Counted from the first letter of the stretch, positions 41,623-52,965 are shown. The stretch: DNA of 64,000 nt from Heterohyrax brucei (GCA_028571685.1 CM053148.1:87504001-87568000); one strand, 5' to 3'. Made by a program: numbers and translations. Notes: generated by a model not told the origin, from the sequence alone.

Positions 41623-43172
41623 CACTTTTTAAAAATATTTTTGTCACTACAAATCTCTTATTATATATCAAAGATGACATTGTATGAGGTTTTTTTTTTT
41701 AATGATGGACAAAGTGATAATGTAATCACATCTTGATCATCTCCTATGTTCTACATGGTGCTTGCTTCCAATGAAAATATTCAGCAAAGGTGTAGGAAAT
41801 AAGATAGCCCTACTGGATTGGGGCTATAATTGCTCTCCACTGAATAGACAGCATTCACTTTTGGCTGAAGGGGCAGGATGAGCTGTACTGTCTTCATTGT
41901 CGATGACGGTTTTAACATTGACCAACCACTAATGACAGGTAGGAGTGTGAAAGCAAGTATTAGCTAAAGATGTGAAACCTTCAAGGTGGCGCTAAGCATT
42001 TTAAGCTGACTGTAAAGTCAGGAGGCAGGGAGAAATGCTTTAATCCAGAGTGTGCCATGGTGAGATACGTATTTTATGAAGACCACTTACCATCAGTGTA
42101 GAAGACAAGTGTGAGGGAGTCACAAGAGCAGGGGAAACTGAACCATGGCGTATGAGTGATACTGAGAGAAGGTGACAGGTAGGACAACGGTATAAGAACA
42201 GGATGTGATTACTCTCAGAAGTATGATGTGTCGGAGAAAATAAGAAAGAGAAAATCTGTAGTAACCAACAGTTCCTGTCTTTGGTAATTTGACGGCTTGA
42301 GAAAACATTGCATAACCTGAGTCTATAAGAGGAGAATGATATTCCACGCTTTACATATTTTCAGGAATGAGTTTACCCAGAGTGCCCTCCAAGGTGATTC
42401 CATATTCATAATCTGTATTTTCATTTTGTATTAGGTTTGGTCTACACAACGGCTCACCTGGTAGAACAATTCCTCCTGTTACTGATCTAATGAAGGACTG
42501 AATGAACAGTTCAATGTACCATGAAATCTCAGCACACAGAAATATCACAAGGCATGCGATTCAAAGAGGAGTTTTCTAGTGGTTTCACTGTCTCTTTTAA
42601 ATTAAAAAGCCGACATGCATGATTTACAAGCATAATTGACCACAGTAATGTACTTAGTAATTTGAGAACATGCACACACACATGTACTGTACACATTTTA
42701 AAATACCTTTAATTTATTTCATGGAGCTTTGGACCTAGAAACCACATTATGAAAGATCAAATCCTAGTCTTTGTCTGAGAGGGGGAGAAAGACTTGTGAA
42801 ATGTAGATACTAAGGAAGTGTAAGAAGAAGACTAAAGGAAAGACTCAGCTGAAACCCTATGTTTATCAAGGTCAGGCCAAAGCTTTACCAGTCTGTCTTT
42901 TGTTCCAGAATTCACATTAATTAAGAAACATCCCCATCTAACCCTTCCTGCCTCTCAAGGACCATCAGTTAACATCTCCCATTCTCTCATCTGCCTAATG
43001 AGCATCACTGGCTCAACCACGACATACCACTATTGTGTTTTTCAAATGAGAAGATTCAGATGCAAAACATTGAAACCTACACTTGTAAAATCCAGATACT
43101 AGGTAAAGAGAGAGAAACAAACATCACTGCATTAAGGAAAATACTGAGATGTGTTCACTTAAAACTCAAACT
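41623..43172. other. Gene-free unique sequence
   Basis: 1.5 kb without recognisable gene or repeat. Short frames only. Confidence 0.5.
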
Positions 43173-43220
43173 GAAACCAAAGCCAGTGGCCTTGTGTAAG
43201 TTCCAACTCACAGCGACAGT
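43173..43220 (-). mobile_element. AfroSINE 3'-end fragment
   Basis: GAAACCAAAGCCAGTGGCCT and AAGTTCCAACTCACAGCGAC: the last 50 bp only. Confidence 0.75.
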
Positions 43221-43249
43221 TCTTTTGTCTTCCTTTTTTATTGTCCTTG

Positions 43250-43312
43250 TTTCACATGTAGGTAAACACATATGTGTACAGGTATGTGTGTATATATGTG
43301 ACTGTATGTAAA
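43250..43312. repeat. TG/TA-rich low-complexity tract
   Basis: CACATATGTGTACAGGTATG then TGTGTATATATGTGACTGTA. Confidence 0.75.
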
Positions 43313-43920
43313 TAGTTTGCATAAATAATAAAGCACACTGGGTATGTAGTCATGAATATGTCTTAGACAAAAACAAACATCTCAAGGAACTGACTTCCCG
43401 GGTGTGAAGAATTAAGGTCTTAGTCTCATGGGACATCTTAAGTCAATCAGCATAAAATAGGTAATTAACTTTATTTTCTACATCTTAATCTGGTGAATAG
43501 TTCCTGGGGTCCTAAAAGCTGTAGTAGAGATTGACCTCATTTTTGCACAGAATTAATGATAGTGCTGTTTTTTGAAGAATGGCAGCATTTGAACCTTTGG
43601 GGAATGACAGATAACTTGATTAAGGACTTTGGTAGTGATCAGCACAAAAAGATGACTTTCTGGTATTAAGCAGAGTTACAAGAAATTGGAAGTAGAGAGG
43701 AAGTAGAGCATGTTGTATGTCAGGAAGCTGATACATATTAGCTTTTGTGGTGCTTCCAGCAATATTGTGAGAGTACTGTGTAAAAAATAGAGTTATCCTT
43801 GGTGGAAGTGCCGGTAGGAATGTTCAGATACCAATGTCAGCACGTCATTGTTTATGAGGGAATATGAATGCAGTTTCCCGATACTCAAGCAATAAATGGA
43901 AGTTAAGACTTGTTTGATTG
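43313..43920. other. Gene-free unique sequence
   Basis: Nothing recognised. Confidence 0.45.
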
Positions 43921-43970
43921 GCCCCTAGAGTCGCCATAAATCAGATCCGATTTGATGGCACTTGGCTTGG
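43921..43970 (+). mobile_element. SINE/RTE 3'-end stub (50 bp)
   Basis: CCTAGAGTCGCCATAAATCA, GATCCGATTTGATGGCA and CTTGGCTTGGC: the full 3' hairpin module with a CTTGG tail and no SINE head. Confidence 0.75.
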
Positions 43971-44099
43971 CTGTACCTCTAAGCCCGTTCTCTTAGAGTT
44001 ATTTTAACAAGTTTTTCTTATTGTTGATGCTTCACATTGAAGCAAGTAGCACAAGAATGACATGCAGTGGTGTGTTACTCTCCTGCAATCCATGATTTG

Positions 44100-44225
44100 T
44101 AATCAGATTCAACCACTGACTTTGTAACCATGATGGAATATGTAACTTTTCTCAGCCTCAGTTTCCCAAATTGAAATGGGGATACTGACATCAGTTTCAT
44201 AGAATTGCCATTAGGAATGAATAAG
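44100..44225 (+). mobile_element. MIR fragment
   Basis: CTCAGCCTCAGTTTCCCAAA, TTGAAATGGGGATACTGACA and TTTCATAGAATTGCCATTAG are the conserved MIR centre and 3' part. Confidence 0.82.
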
Positions 44226-44305
44226 AAAAAAAAAGTTTTTTTCATTTTATTATTAACATGCTGTATTCATAACTTTGTAAGCTACAATTTGCCAGGTGCT
44301 ATAAT

Positions 44306-44464
44306 GAAAACCAAACCAAATCCATTGCTATCAAGTCAATTCCAATTCATAGCAACTCTAGAAGAGATACAACTGCACTGTAGGGTTTTCAAAGAGTGGC
44401 TGGTAGATTTGACCTTTGACCTTTTGGACAGGAGGCTAACTATTAACCATTGTAGCACCAGAGC
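44306..44464 (-). mobile_element. AfroSINE (type 1), full length
   Basis: AAAACCAAACCAAATCCATT tail, AAGTCAATTCCAATTCATAG module and ACCATTGTAGCACCAGAGCC head. Confidence 0.9.
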
Positions 44465-44498
44465 CACTTTGACAGCATTGGGTTTAGACACTATACTA

Positions 44499-44690
44499 CC
44501 GGAAAAAAAAAAGAAAGAAAAAGAAAAAGAATTAAAATCCGATGCCATCAAGTTGATTCCAACTTATGGTGACCTTATAGGACAGAGTAGAACTGTGCTA
44601 TAGAGTTTCCAAGGAGTGACTGACAGATTTGAACTGCCAACCTTTTGGTTAACAGATCTAGCATTTAACCACTACACAATCAGGGTTTCC
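44499..44690 (-). mobile_element. AfroSINE (type 1) with T/C-rich tail and target duplication
   Basis: Body 44534-44690 (CATCAAGTTGATTCCAACTT to ACACAATCAGGGTTTCC); 44499-44533 is its A/G-rich tail on the plus strand, T/C-rich on the SINE strand. Flanks AGACACTATACTA (44486-44498) and AGATACTATACTA (44691-44703) form a 13-bp duplication with one mismatch. Confidence 0.93.
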
Positions 44691-44703
44691 AGATACTATA
44701 CTA

Positions 44704-45724
44704 GATTCTGTAAATAAAGGAATCTGTGAGGCAAGATGCAATCCATTCTTTGCTCTCCTCTCACTCAGGCTCTAATGGACTAGAAACCATCTTTAACTTT
44801 TTGTTGCTTTATGTAGTTTAATCTTCTGGAAGCAGAACATTTTGCCTCGGTATTCCATTTACTTTTCTAATGGCTTTACTCAAATATGGAGATAATTTAT
44901 AAGATTTAGCTAGAACATTGAGAAAGTTGTTTGGACTTTGCTGCATTCATGATTTATGATTTTAATTGTGTGTTGCAGGGCATTCATAAGAACAGTAGTA
45001 CTAGTTTCTCAAATAAATGTTCTTACTGTTGTAATTTTTCTTTTTAATAGCTGAATTTATTCCATAAAGTATTTTCAAGAGCTTCCACAGATTGTATTTT
45101 AATTTAATGAAAGTACTAGTGAAAGTACTGGAAAAGATAAAGAATAAACAGTTAGATAAAATAGAACAAGCCAGTATTTCTTATTAAATGCTAATAAAGT
45201 TTAGTCTCTTTCATGACAAACTCTTTCTTCTTCTGAAGTCCCCAGTTCACCTTTGATATAGGGCTTAAGGGATTGTAGGACTGCTTGTTAAATAGTTCCG
45301 AGATTCATTTTGTGATTAATTCCATGCAAATTTGTGAAATTACTAACAGTACAATGAGCAAAATTCAAAAACCAATCATTGTTTCTAGTAGTCAACTGAC
45401 AGGATGGAAGCCCTATGAATACAGGCACAAAGAGAAACTGTGGCTAGTTTAGGCCCATGTTATTGAGAAGTGATACTTGAAGCAACAATAATATGCTGCC
45501 CAAAGGGGAAAAACCCACCAAATAGTTTTTATAATTGTTTATTCAGATACATATGAAATCAGCAAGCAATATAAAAATGAATATTTTAAGTTCTAGAAGT
45601 AAAACTAAAGATAAAAATAATGTATTCATTTTACCCACCCATCTTGAATATGGTTTTAAAAATCAAGTCATAAGAGGAAAACACAAGTGTATGTGTATGT
45701 AAACAACATAAATATAGAATTCTA
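44704..45724. other. Gene-free AT-rich sequence
   Basis: Nothing recognised. Confidence 0.45.
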
Positions 45725-45882
45725 CAGATAGATGATGGGTGGATGGATGGATAGGTGGATAGATGGGTGAGTGGATTGATTATAGATAAAAATAGACAGA
45801 CAGAGAGACGGACAGATGGACAGACAGATGGACAGATAGATGGACAGATAGATTATAGACTGAGGCAGAGAGAGAGAAAAAC
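45725..45882. repeat. Compound (GATG)n/(GATA)n/(GACA)n array
   Basis: About 155 bp moving from GGATGGATGGATAGGTGGAT into GATAGATGG and then ACAGATGGACAGACAGATGG and AGAGAGAGA. Tetranucleotide units differ in one base, showing slippage plus point mutation. Confidence 0.93.
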
Positions 45883-46273
45883 AATGTATGGGAAAGTTAG
45901 ACTAGCCTAATTTATTTTAGATATTCACTCTGTTTTGCCTTAATACCCTATTTGGTGAAGTCTCTCCTTGGACTTTTTTTCTCTTGGGTGGTTTATATTT
46001 CATTATATGTTCAGTAAAGAGGATGATTCCTACATACAGAAAATGTAATGCACAATAATTTTACATAGTACTGCTAAGCATGGATCTTCCCTTATAAAAG
46101 GGCATTATTTTCAGTAATCTTTGTAGAGACAGCTACCGCTCGTGATCAACATTGTCAAATGCATGTAGGAAAGACAATCCTGTGGGCATAAGTTATTTCA
46201 TCAGCTTAGAAGTCCATCTGTGCTGGATTCTCTGGAAAACTTCTGGGTGTTTCATGAGTTTAGAAAACACTGT
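45883..46273. other. Gene-free unique sequence
   Basis: Nothing recognised. Confidence 0.45.
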
Positions 46274-46385
46274 GCTGTTGTTAGTTGCTGTTTAGTCTAC
46301 TCACGGTGATCCCGTGTATGCGGAATAAAATGGCTCCATGAAATTTCTAAGACTGACATTCTGGAAACAGATGGCTTGGCCTGTC
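46274..46385 (-). mobile_element. AfroSINE type 2, partial
   Basis: GTTGTTAGTTGCTGTTTAGT, ACTCACGGTGATCCCGTGTA, TGGCTCCATGAAATTTCTAA and GAAACAGATGGCTTGGCCTG. Head part missing. Confidence 0.75.
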
Positions 46386-46400
46386 CCATACTCCTATTAT

Positions 46401-47000
46401 GTTGTTAGTGTTGTTGTTAGGTGCCATCAAGTTAGTTCTGACTCATAGCAGCCCTATGTACAGCAGAATGTGACATTGCCCATTCCTGTGCCACCCTTGC
46501 AATGATTGCTTTGCTTAAACCCATTGTTGCAGCCACTGTGTCAGTCCCTCTCTTGGAACATCTGCCTCTTTTACACTGAAAGTTTACTCTCATAACTTCC
46601 TTCTCCAGGGACTGATTCCTCCACAGAACATGTCAAAAACACACGAGACATAGTCTCACCATCCTTGCTTCCAAGAAGCATTCTGGTTGTACTTACTAGA
46701 CAGATTTGTTCATTTTTTCAGCTGTCCATAACATATTCCACATTCATCTCTAACACTACAATTCAAGCACATCAATTCTGTTTTCCATATTCATTGCCCA
46801 GCTTTCACATACATATGAGGCAATTCAAAACACTGTAGCTTGGGTGAGGCGCACCTAAATCTTCAGTGTGACATCTTCGCTATTCAGCACTTTAAAGAGG
46901 TCTTTTGTAAAAGATTTGCCCAGTGCAATGTGCCTTTTGATTTCTTGACCACTGCATCCGTTGCATTGGTTGTAGCTCCAGATAAAATTAAACCCTTGAT
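46401..47000 (-). mobile_element. RTE LINE fragment, 3' end and C-terminal ORF region
   Basis: GTTGTTGTTAGGTGCCATCA, GTTAGTTCTGACTCATAGCA, CTTCTCCAGGGACTGATTCC, AAGAAGCATTCTGGTTGTAC and TTTAAAGAGGTCTTTTGTAA are the antisense RTE landmarks in order. 600 bp remain, with stops in all frames. It abuts the L1 that follows. Confidence 0.88.
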
Positions 47001-47005
47001 GACAT

Positions 47006-49535
47006 CATTTATTTATCCATAACAATACCATTTATTATAGCCCCCCAAAAGATAAAATACCTGGGAATAAATCTAACAAGAGAAATAAGAGACCTATACA
47101 AATAGAACTACAAAGAAACCAAGAGAAACCCACATTAACGGAGAAACCTACTCTGCTCATGAAAATACCTCTTGAAAATACCTATTTTACACAAAGTTAT
47201 CAAGATATAGAAAGCAATCCCAGTACAAATTCCAGTGACAGCTTTTAATAAGATGGAGAAACAAATCACCAATTATTTTGGAAAGTGAAGAAACTCTGAA
47301 CAAGCAAAGCTCTACTGAAGAAGAGGAACACAGTGGGAGGCCTCACCCTACATGACCTTAGAACTTATTACACTGGCACCATAGACTAAACAGCCTGGTG
47401 TTGGGATAAAAAGAGATCTATAGACCAATGGAACAGAGTTGAGACCCCATGGATGCCACCATCCTCTTATGAACAGCTGATACTCAACAAAGGCCCTAAG
47501 AATGTAAACTGGGGTAAAAACAGTCTCCTTAACAAATGGTGCTGGCAAAAATGGATATCCATCAGCAAATAATTGAAACAAGACTCATGTCTCAGACCTT
47601 ACACAAAAGCTAAGTCAAATTGGATCAAAGACCTAAATATCAAACCTACCTAAAACAATAAAGACCATGCAAGAAAAATAGGGTCAACAACAGAAGATTT
47701 AACACACAGGTTAGATAGACTTCATAATCTGACAAACAAAGCATGTTCAACAGAAGAGAAAACAGATAAATGAGAGCTATTGAGAGTCAGACACTTTAAC
47801 TCATTCAAAGACTTTATCAAAATAATTAAAAAACCACCTACAGAATGGAAAAAAAAAAATTTGGCAACTACATGCCAGACTGATGTCTAATCTCCATAAT
47901 CTACAAGGTACTGCAAAATATCAACAAGAAAAGATATCAACAATTAAGTGATTGGCAAAGGAGATGGACAGACACTTCACTAAAGAGGATGTCCGGGCAG
48001 CCAAAAGGCACACTAGAAAATGCTCAGGATCACTAAATATTAGAGAAATCCAAATCTAAAATACAATAAGATATCATCTCACCCCAACAAGATTGGCCAT
48101 GACCAAAAAACACAAAACAACAAATGCTGGGGAGGCTATGGGAAGACTGGAACTCTCCTATACTGCTGGTGGCATTGCAAAATGGTACAACCTCTATGGA
48201 AAGCAATTTGGCATTTCCTTAAAAAGCTGGAAATAGATATACCATTGAATTCAGTAATCTCACTGCTCAGAACACATCCTACAGAATCAAGGGCAGTCAC
48301 ATGAACAGATACATGCACACAAATGTTTATTGTAGCACAGTCCACAATAGCAGAAAGATGGAATCCACCCAGATGCCTAACAACAGATGAATGGATAAAC
48401 AAACTACGGTACACATACTCAGTGGAACACTATTCAATGATAAAGAACAGTGATGATTTTAGGAAGCATCTCATAACCTGGTTTCAATTGGAAGATATTA
48501 TGCTGAGTGAAATCAGCCAGTGGCAAAAGGATAAATACTTTATGAGACCCCTACTGTAGGGACTTGAAAATAGACTTACGTACAGAGACAAGACTCTTTG
48601 ATGGCTGCAAGGGTGGGGAGAGGGCTGGTTATAGATTAGATGGCTGGTAGAAATTTGGTTGGTGAAAGCAGTGACGGCACACATTGTAAAGAGGATCAAC
48701 TTAACTGGACTTCAACATTAACTGAAAACTCTTCCAATCTTAACCCAATATTACAAAGCTGGAGTAGCTGGGGCAGGTGTCCAGGAACCATGATCTCAGG
48801 GGATGTTGAGGTCAATTGACGTAATCAGTGTATTGCTAAGAGAGCCTTCTGCACCCCATGTTGGTGAGTGGCATCTGAGGTCTTAAAAGCTAGCAACTTG
48901 CCATTTGAGGTGCACCAAATAATCCCAACTCATCCAGAACAGTTGATCACCAAGAATAACAAAGACATGAGGGAAAAAGAGTCCAGGAGACAGAAGGACC
49001 CATTTGAATGGGTGACTGTATCAACAAGTGACCAGAAGAACCAGATGGTGCCTGGCCACCACCAAAGACAGGTGTGATAGGGCACACAGTGCCGAGTCCC
49101 AGTAGCAACATGGGAAAAAGAGGGATGCACCTCAAGAACTCCACTAAAAGATCGCAGTTGATGTTCTGACAGCCTGGGGCTTCCCCCAGGAGCATGACCC
49201 CTAGACCTGCTGCTGTCCCCGACCAGGAAATACTGCCGGGGTCAGCTCTTCGTACACGAATGGACTGGACATGGGAACACAATGTGAGCATAAGTGCTTG
49301 TAATTTTTGGTTCCATGTATCCATAGGATGCCATCCTACTGACCTCTTATTAGAAGGGAAAGGAGAGGGTGAACAGGATAGGACAGGAGACTGTTAAGAG
49401 AATGCTATATATATAGAATGAAAAGGAGGAGTGTACTGTCACCAGGCAAGAAGAGCAGAAGGAGGTCCAGATGGGTGGACGTGCAAATTTAATTTGGATT
49501 TTGTCCTTTTACTTAATCACAATAAAATATATGTA
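47006..49535 (+). mobile_element. L1 LINE, 5'-truncated, about 2.5 kb
   Basis: Begins in ORF2 (AAGATAAAATACCTGGGAAT, reading KIKYLGINLT) and runs through the ORF2 C-terminus to 48559, then about 1 kb of 3' untranslated sequence to CACAATAAAATATATG. ORF2 holds many stops; the N-terminal endonuclease and most of the reverse transcriptase are absent, so it is immobile. ORF1 and the 5' UTR are missing, as in most L1 copies. Confidence 0.9.
48323..48559 (+). pseudogene. L1 ORF2 C-terminal remnant
   Basis: 78 open codons reading MFIVAQSTIAERWNPPRC, DEWINKLRYTYSVEHYS and IMLSEISQWQKDKY, the well-known end of L1 ORF2 (IxxWKxPxCPSTDEWIxK...YYSAIK pattern). It ends at the natural stop. It is a fragment of a dead LINE, not a separate gene. 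Confidence 0.88.
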
Positions 49536-50587
49536 TACATATAATACATATTGATGTAACATTTTGCAGTAAGTCAGACATTATTTTTTATTCTTCATTT
49601 TCAAATGCTACAGTAAAACACTGGTGCATATACATACATTTATCATATGTATAACATAATTCTTAAAACACAGTTCTATTTAATTGAAAAATTAATTAAT
49701 TGAAAAATAACCCCAAAGAGAGGTAGAGAAGTGACTTTTATCCCTAATGTTTTAAAGGAAGAAACTCATTTACCAAATATTTGTTTCATGTAACATCTCT
49801 TTATCAATAAGCAGACAAGTTTGGACTCAAACCAGCTCTTCTTAACATGTTCCAATATTTTTATATTTATTATTTTTATTTTTCATGAGACTGAAGAACT
49901 TCAAAAGGGGTTTATTTTTAATAGAGGAATGCCAACTTTTTTGGTCACAGTTGACTTTTTTTCTCAAGTAATCATTATTAGAGGTAGTGTGGACTGTCTG
50001 GAAAAACAAATACCTTTTGTAATACAAACTTATTCACATAACTGTGAGCCTCTTCTCATAGGAAATATTTCATCAAAACAGTGATTCTCTGTTTCAATGG
50101 ATTTGGCTTGCAAAGCTTTTAGTTGCATTTTATCTTTTCTATAGACATGTAGTTCATATCAAAATAAATTATTCTCAACATAAATAAAATCTCCGAGGAC
50201 TTGATATCTCTTTTGTCCTCTTTAACAGTGTTGAGCATGTCAATAACACAATATAAAAAATATGAAGTTTAGATTCAGTTTTCTTGATATGTTGCTTTGC
50301 CTTGCTGTATGGGGAATTCACTTACCTATTCACACAATCACTTTCTCTGGCCTTGACAGAGCAGTCTTCCTGTGAGAAAAGTTTGCAAATATCATTCATT
50401 CTACTTCAGTAAGATGAGTGACCCCACAAAGCCACACACAACAGCCCTGACAGGATTACCCACATAGCCACTGGCTGGAGACATCCAACTGCTTCTTAAA
50501 GGAATGTTACAAGACCCTACATGCTTTGGGAAAGCAACTTCAAGAAGAAAATTTAGTAACAGTGACTCAGGATATATGTAATACAAC
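49536..50587. other. Gene-free AT-rich sequence
   Basis: ATTAATTAATTGAAAAATAA near 49690 and T-rich runs near 49858; an 87-codon plus frame (49821-50084) has no domain. Confidence 0.45.
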
Positions 50588-50776
50588 TTTGCAAATCAAT
50601 TACCAGAGTATATAGTTTGAGAAATAGAAATGCATGATCTTGGATGTCACCTCATTGAAGAAAAAAAAAAAAAAAGCCCAATTTGCAAATCAATTATAGG
50701 AGTATACAGTCTGAGAAATAGAAGTGCATGATCTTGATGTCACCTCATTGAACAACAACAACAACAAAATGCCCAT
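50588..50776. repeat. Tandem duplication, two units of about 94 bp
   Basis: Unit 1 (50588-50681) and unit 2 (50682-50776) both run TTTGCAAATCAATTA ... GAGAAATAGAA ... TGCATGATCTTG ... TCACCTCATTGAA, then an A-rich or CAA-rich run and GCCCA. The final GCCCA is the first base stretch of the minus-strand SINE that follows unit 2. Confidence 0.9.
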
Positions 50777-50923
50777 AGCTGTACAGTTGATTCTGACTCA
50801 TAACAACCTTATAAGACAGAATAGAACTGTCCCATAGAGTTTTCAAGGAGCTGGTGGTAGACTGGAACCACCAAAATATTTTTTAATAACTAAGCTCTTA
50901 ACTACTATGCCACGAAGGCTCCT
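50765..50923 (-). mobile_element. AfroSINE (type 1), full length
   Basis: AAAATGCCCATAGCTGTACA, GTTGATTCTGACTCATAACA and ACTATGCCACGAAGGCTCC. Its 3' edge lies within the tandem duplication at 50588-50776. Confidence 0.9.
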
Positions 50924-51245
50924 AGCCTCACCCTAGACCCATCAAATCAGAATCATTTCAACATGCACTCATCAACAATGATACATGATGCTTTTAAGCC
51001 ATAGATTCCGTTATTAGTAATTCCCCATCACTCTCACTAATGTGTATTAAATAAATTAATGTAGTAAAAGAAAGTTTTTTCCTTGTTAATAGCCTTTTTA
51101 GTTAATTCAGTGTTTTTTTTTTGCGTGTGTTTTGATAATGAACTACCTTACTTATTTCTAAATTGATATTCACTTTTCTCCAAGTAATTCCTCTTCCAGA
51201 ACTTGAACAACAATTATTGACTTTAATTTCATCTTATTTTAAATG
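50924..51245. other. Gene-free AT-rich sequence
   Basis: Nothing recognised. Confidence 0.45.
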
Positions 51246-51365
51246 CAAAGCTCTCTGAAGGCAGGGACTCTGTTTCTCTTGTTCATAAACATGTCCCAAT
51301 TGACCAGAACATTGTCTGTTTCAGAGTGCACAGTCAGCAACTATTAACAAAATTAGTGAATGAAA
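51246..51365 (+). mobile_element. L2 3'-end fragment
   Basis: AAGCTCTCTGAAGGCAGGGA, CTCTGTTTCTCTTGTTCATA, CCAGAACATTGTCTG and GTGAATGAAAGA follow the 3' end of the ancient LINE L2. Confidence 0.6.
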
Positions 51366-51758
51366 GACTTCAGATAAAAGTGAATTAATATAATTCTCTA
51401 CTCCAGAAACAGGTCACAAAATGTTACAGCTTGTTTTTACATTTGCTGTCAAGTCATTGTTACCGTATATTTAAATTTTAACATAAGTGTTTGTTGCATA
51501 AAATCCCTAAGCTATTTTTCTTATATACTTGTTAACTATACTAGACACAGTATCAGACTCAGTATTATCTCAAATACACTATTAATTTTATAGGAAAAAG
51601 TATTTTTTTATTCAGATAGCTTCAAATATCTATCATTGAAGGCAAAATGAAATTCATATTTCATAGCTAGGGATTCAAGTGGAGAGCTAACCATATGATA
51701 GTGTAACAAAAAATATTTAATTCCTCAGTACTGTATGTGTTACAAACAACACTAATGA
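51366..51758. other. Gene-free AT-rich sequence
   Basis: Nothing recognised. Confidence 0.45.
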
Positions 51759-51796
51759 ACACACACACACCTGCACACACATAAACACACACACAA
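51759..51796. repeat. (CA)n microsatellite, interrupted
   Basis: ACACACACACCTGCACACAC then ATAAACACACACACAAAC. Confidence 0.92.
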
Positions 51797-51846
51797 ACTC
51801 ATTGGCTCTGACTTGATTCCAACTCATGATGTCCTGTCTGTAGGTT
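51793..51846 (-). mobile_element. AfroSINE 3'-end fragment
   Basis: GGCTCTGACTTGATTCCAAC and TCATGATGTCCTGT: only the end module, next to the CA tract. Confidence 0.7.
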
Positions 51847-51867
51847 CACCCTGTTACCTGCCCACCA

Positions 51868-52030
51868 CCTCTGTTTATGTAGTGGTTAAGTGTTACATCT
51901 GTTAACCAAAAAAGTCAGCAGTTCAAATCCACCAGGTGCTTCTTGAAAACTTTGTAGGACAGTTCTACTCTGTGCTACAGAGTCTCTCTGAATCAGAATC
52001 CACCCGATGACAGTGGGTTCGGTTTGGATT
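51868..52030 (+). mobile_element. AfroSINE (type 1), near full length
   Basis: TATGTAGTGGTTAAGTGTTA, CAGCAGTTCAAATCCACCAG and GAATCAGAATCCACCCGATG, ending GTGGGTTCGGTTTGGA. Confidence 0.9.
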
Positions 52031-52620
52031 GTTTCTACCTCTGTTACGTATCATGTGTCCTCACATAAAAACATGAAGTTGTTTCTAACTCTACACGTTT
52101 CCATTACGTTACTAGCTCTGCACAAAAACGACATAGTTTCACTTATATACTTTCATAATTAATCTTGAGATATGGCAAAGCAAGTCATTACCTCATCTTC
52201 TACTTCCTTCTTTTCTACGTTTTTGTGAAATCAAAAACCACAGGTAGACGTCTGTCTGATATTCCCTACTTTTAGCCAAGATCCTTCCGGCGTCAATAAT
52301 GATACCCCTTGAATATATCTCTTTTAAACCTGGCTTGAAAATCCAGCAGTTTCTTGTCGATGTAGTGCTGTGACCACGTTTAAATGATGTCCAGTAGAAG
52401 TATTAGAGGTTTAAGGACTTTTTTTCCCCCCCTTAGTGCAGCCATATATAGATTCTCTGAATTCCATCCATGATCTGCTACTCATATTCTGGTCCTGGTT
52501 CTGTTGGCATACTTTATACTATCTGCTCCCTCTTTGGAGCGTCACTCCAAAGTCCTTAATATTAAGATAGAAAACAATACTGGTACGTAAGATGAGGCAG
52601 GAGTCAAGCAATACAGAGGA
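52031..52620. other. Gene-free unique sequence
   Basis: Nothing recognised. Confidence 0.45.
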
Positions 52621-52787
52621 AAACCAAATCAAAACCTCTGCCTTTAAGTTGATTCCATCTCATAGCAACACTACAGAAAGAGTAGGACTGCCCCTTAAAG
52701 TTTCCAAAGAATACCTGGCAGACTTGCAGTGCCAGCCTTCCGGTTAGCAGCCGTAGCACTTAACCACTGTGCTACCAAGGTTTCTGA
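52621..52787 (-). mobile_element. AfroSINE (type 1), full length
   Basis: AAACCAAATCAAAACCTCTG tail, AAGTTGATTCCATCTCATAG module and CACTGTGCTACCAAGGTTTC head. Confidence 0.9.
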
Positions 52788-52816
52788 GGAACCAACAACT
52801 GCAAAAGGCACAAGCT

Positions 52817-52839
52817 GAGTTGACGGCACTTGGCTTGGC
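52817..52839 (+). mobile_element. SINE/RTE 3'-end stub (23 bp)
   Basis: GAGTTGACGGCACTTGGCTT followed by GGC, surrounded by unrelated sequence. Confidence 0.6.
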
Positions 52840-52965
52840 ATAGTCTCCGAAATGCAGAAATTGTCTTCCTCGTACCAATTAAGTCTTTTTCAAACGATCA
52901 GTTTGAAAGATTGAACTAAACTGTTTTTGTCTGCAAAGCATAAAATATCTTTTCTAATCTTCACT

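Noticed and set aside
48323..48559. Independent small protein gene
   Set aside because: The residues are the C-terminal end of L1 ORF2 within a 2.5 kb truncated L1.
48868..49397. Three overlapping frames of 66-125 codons on both strands
   Set aside because: They lie in the 3' untranslated region of the L1 and match no domain.
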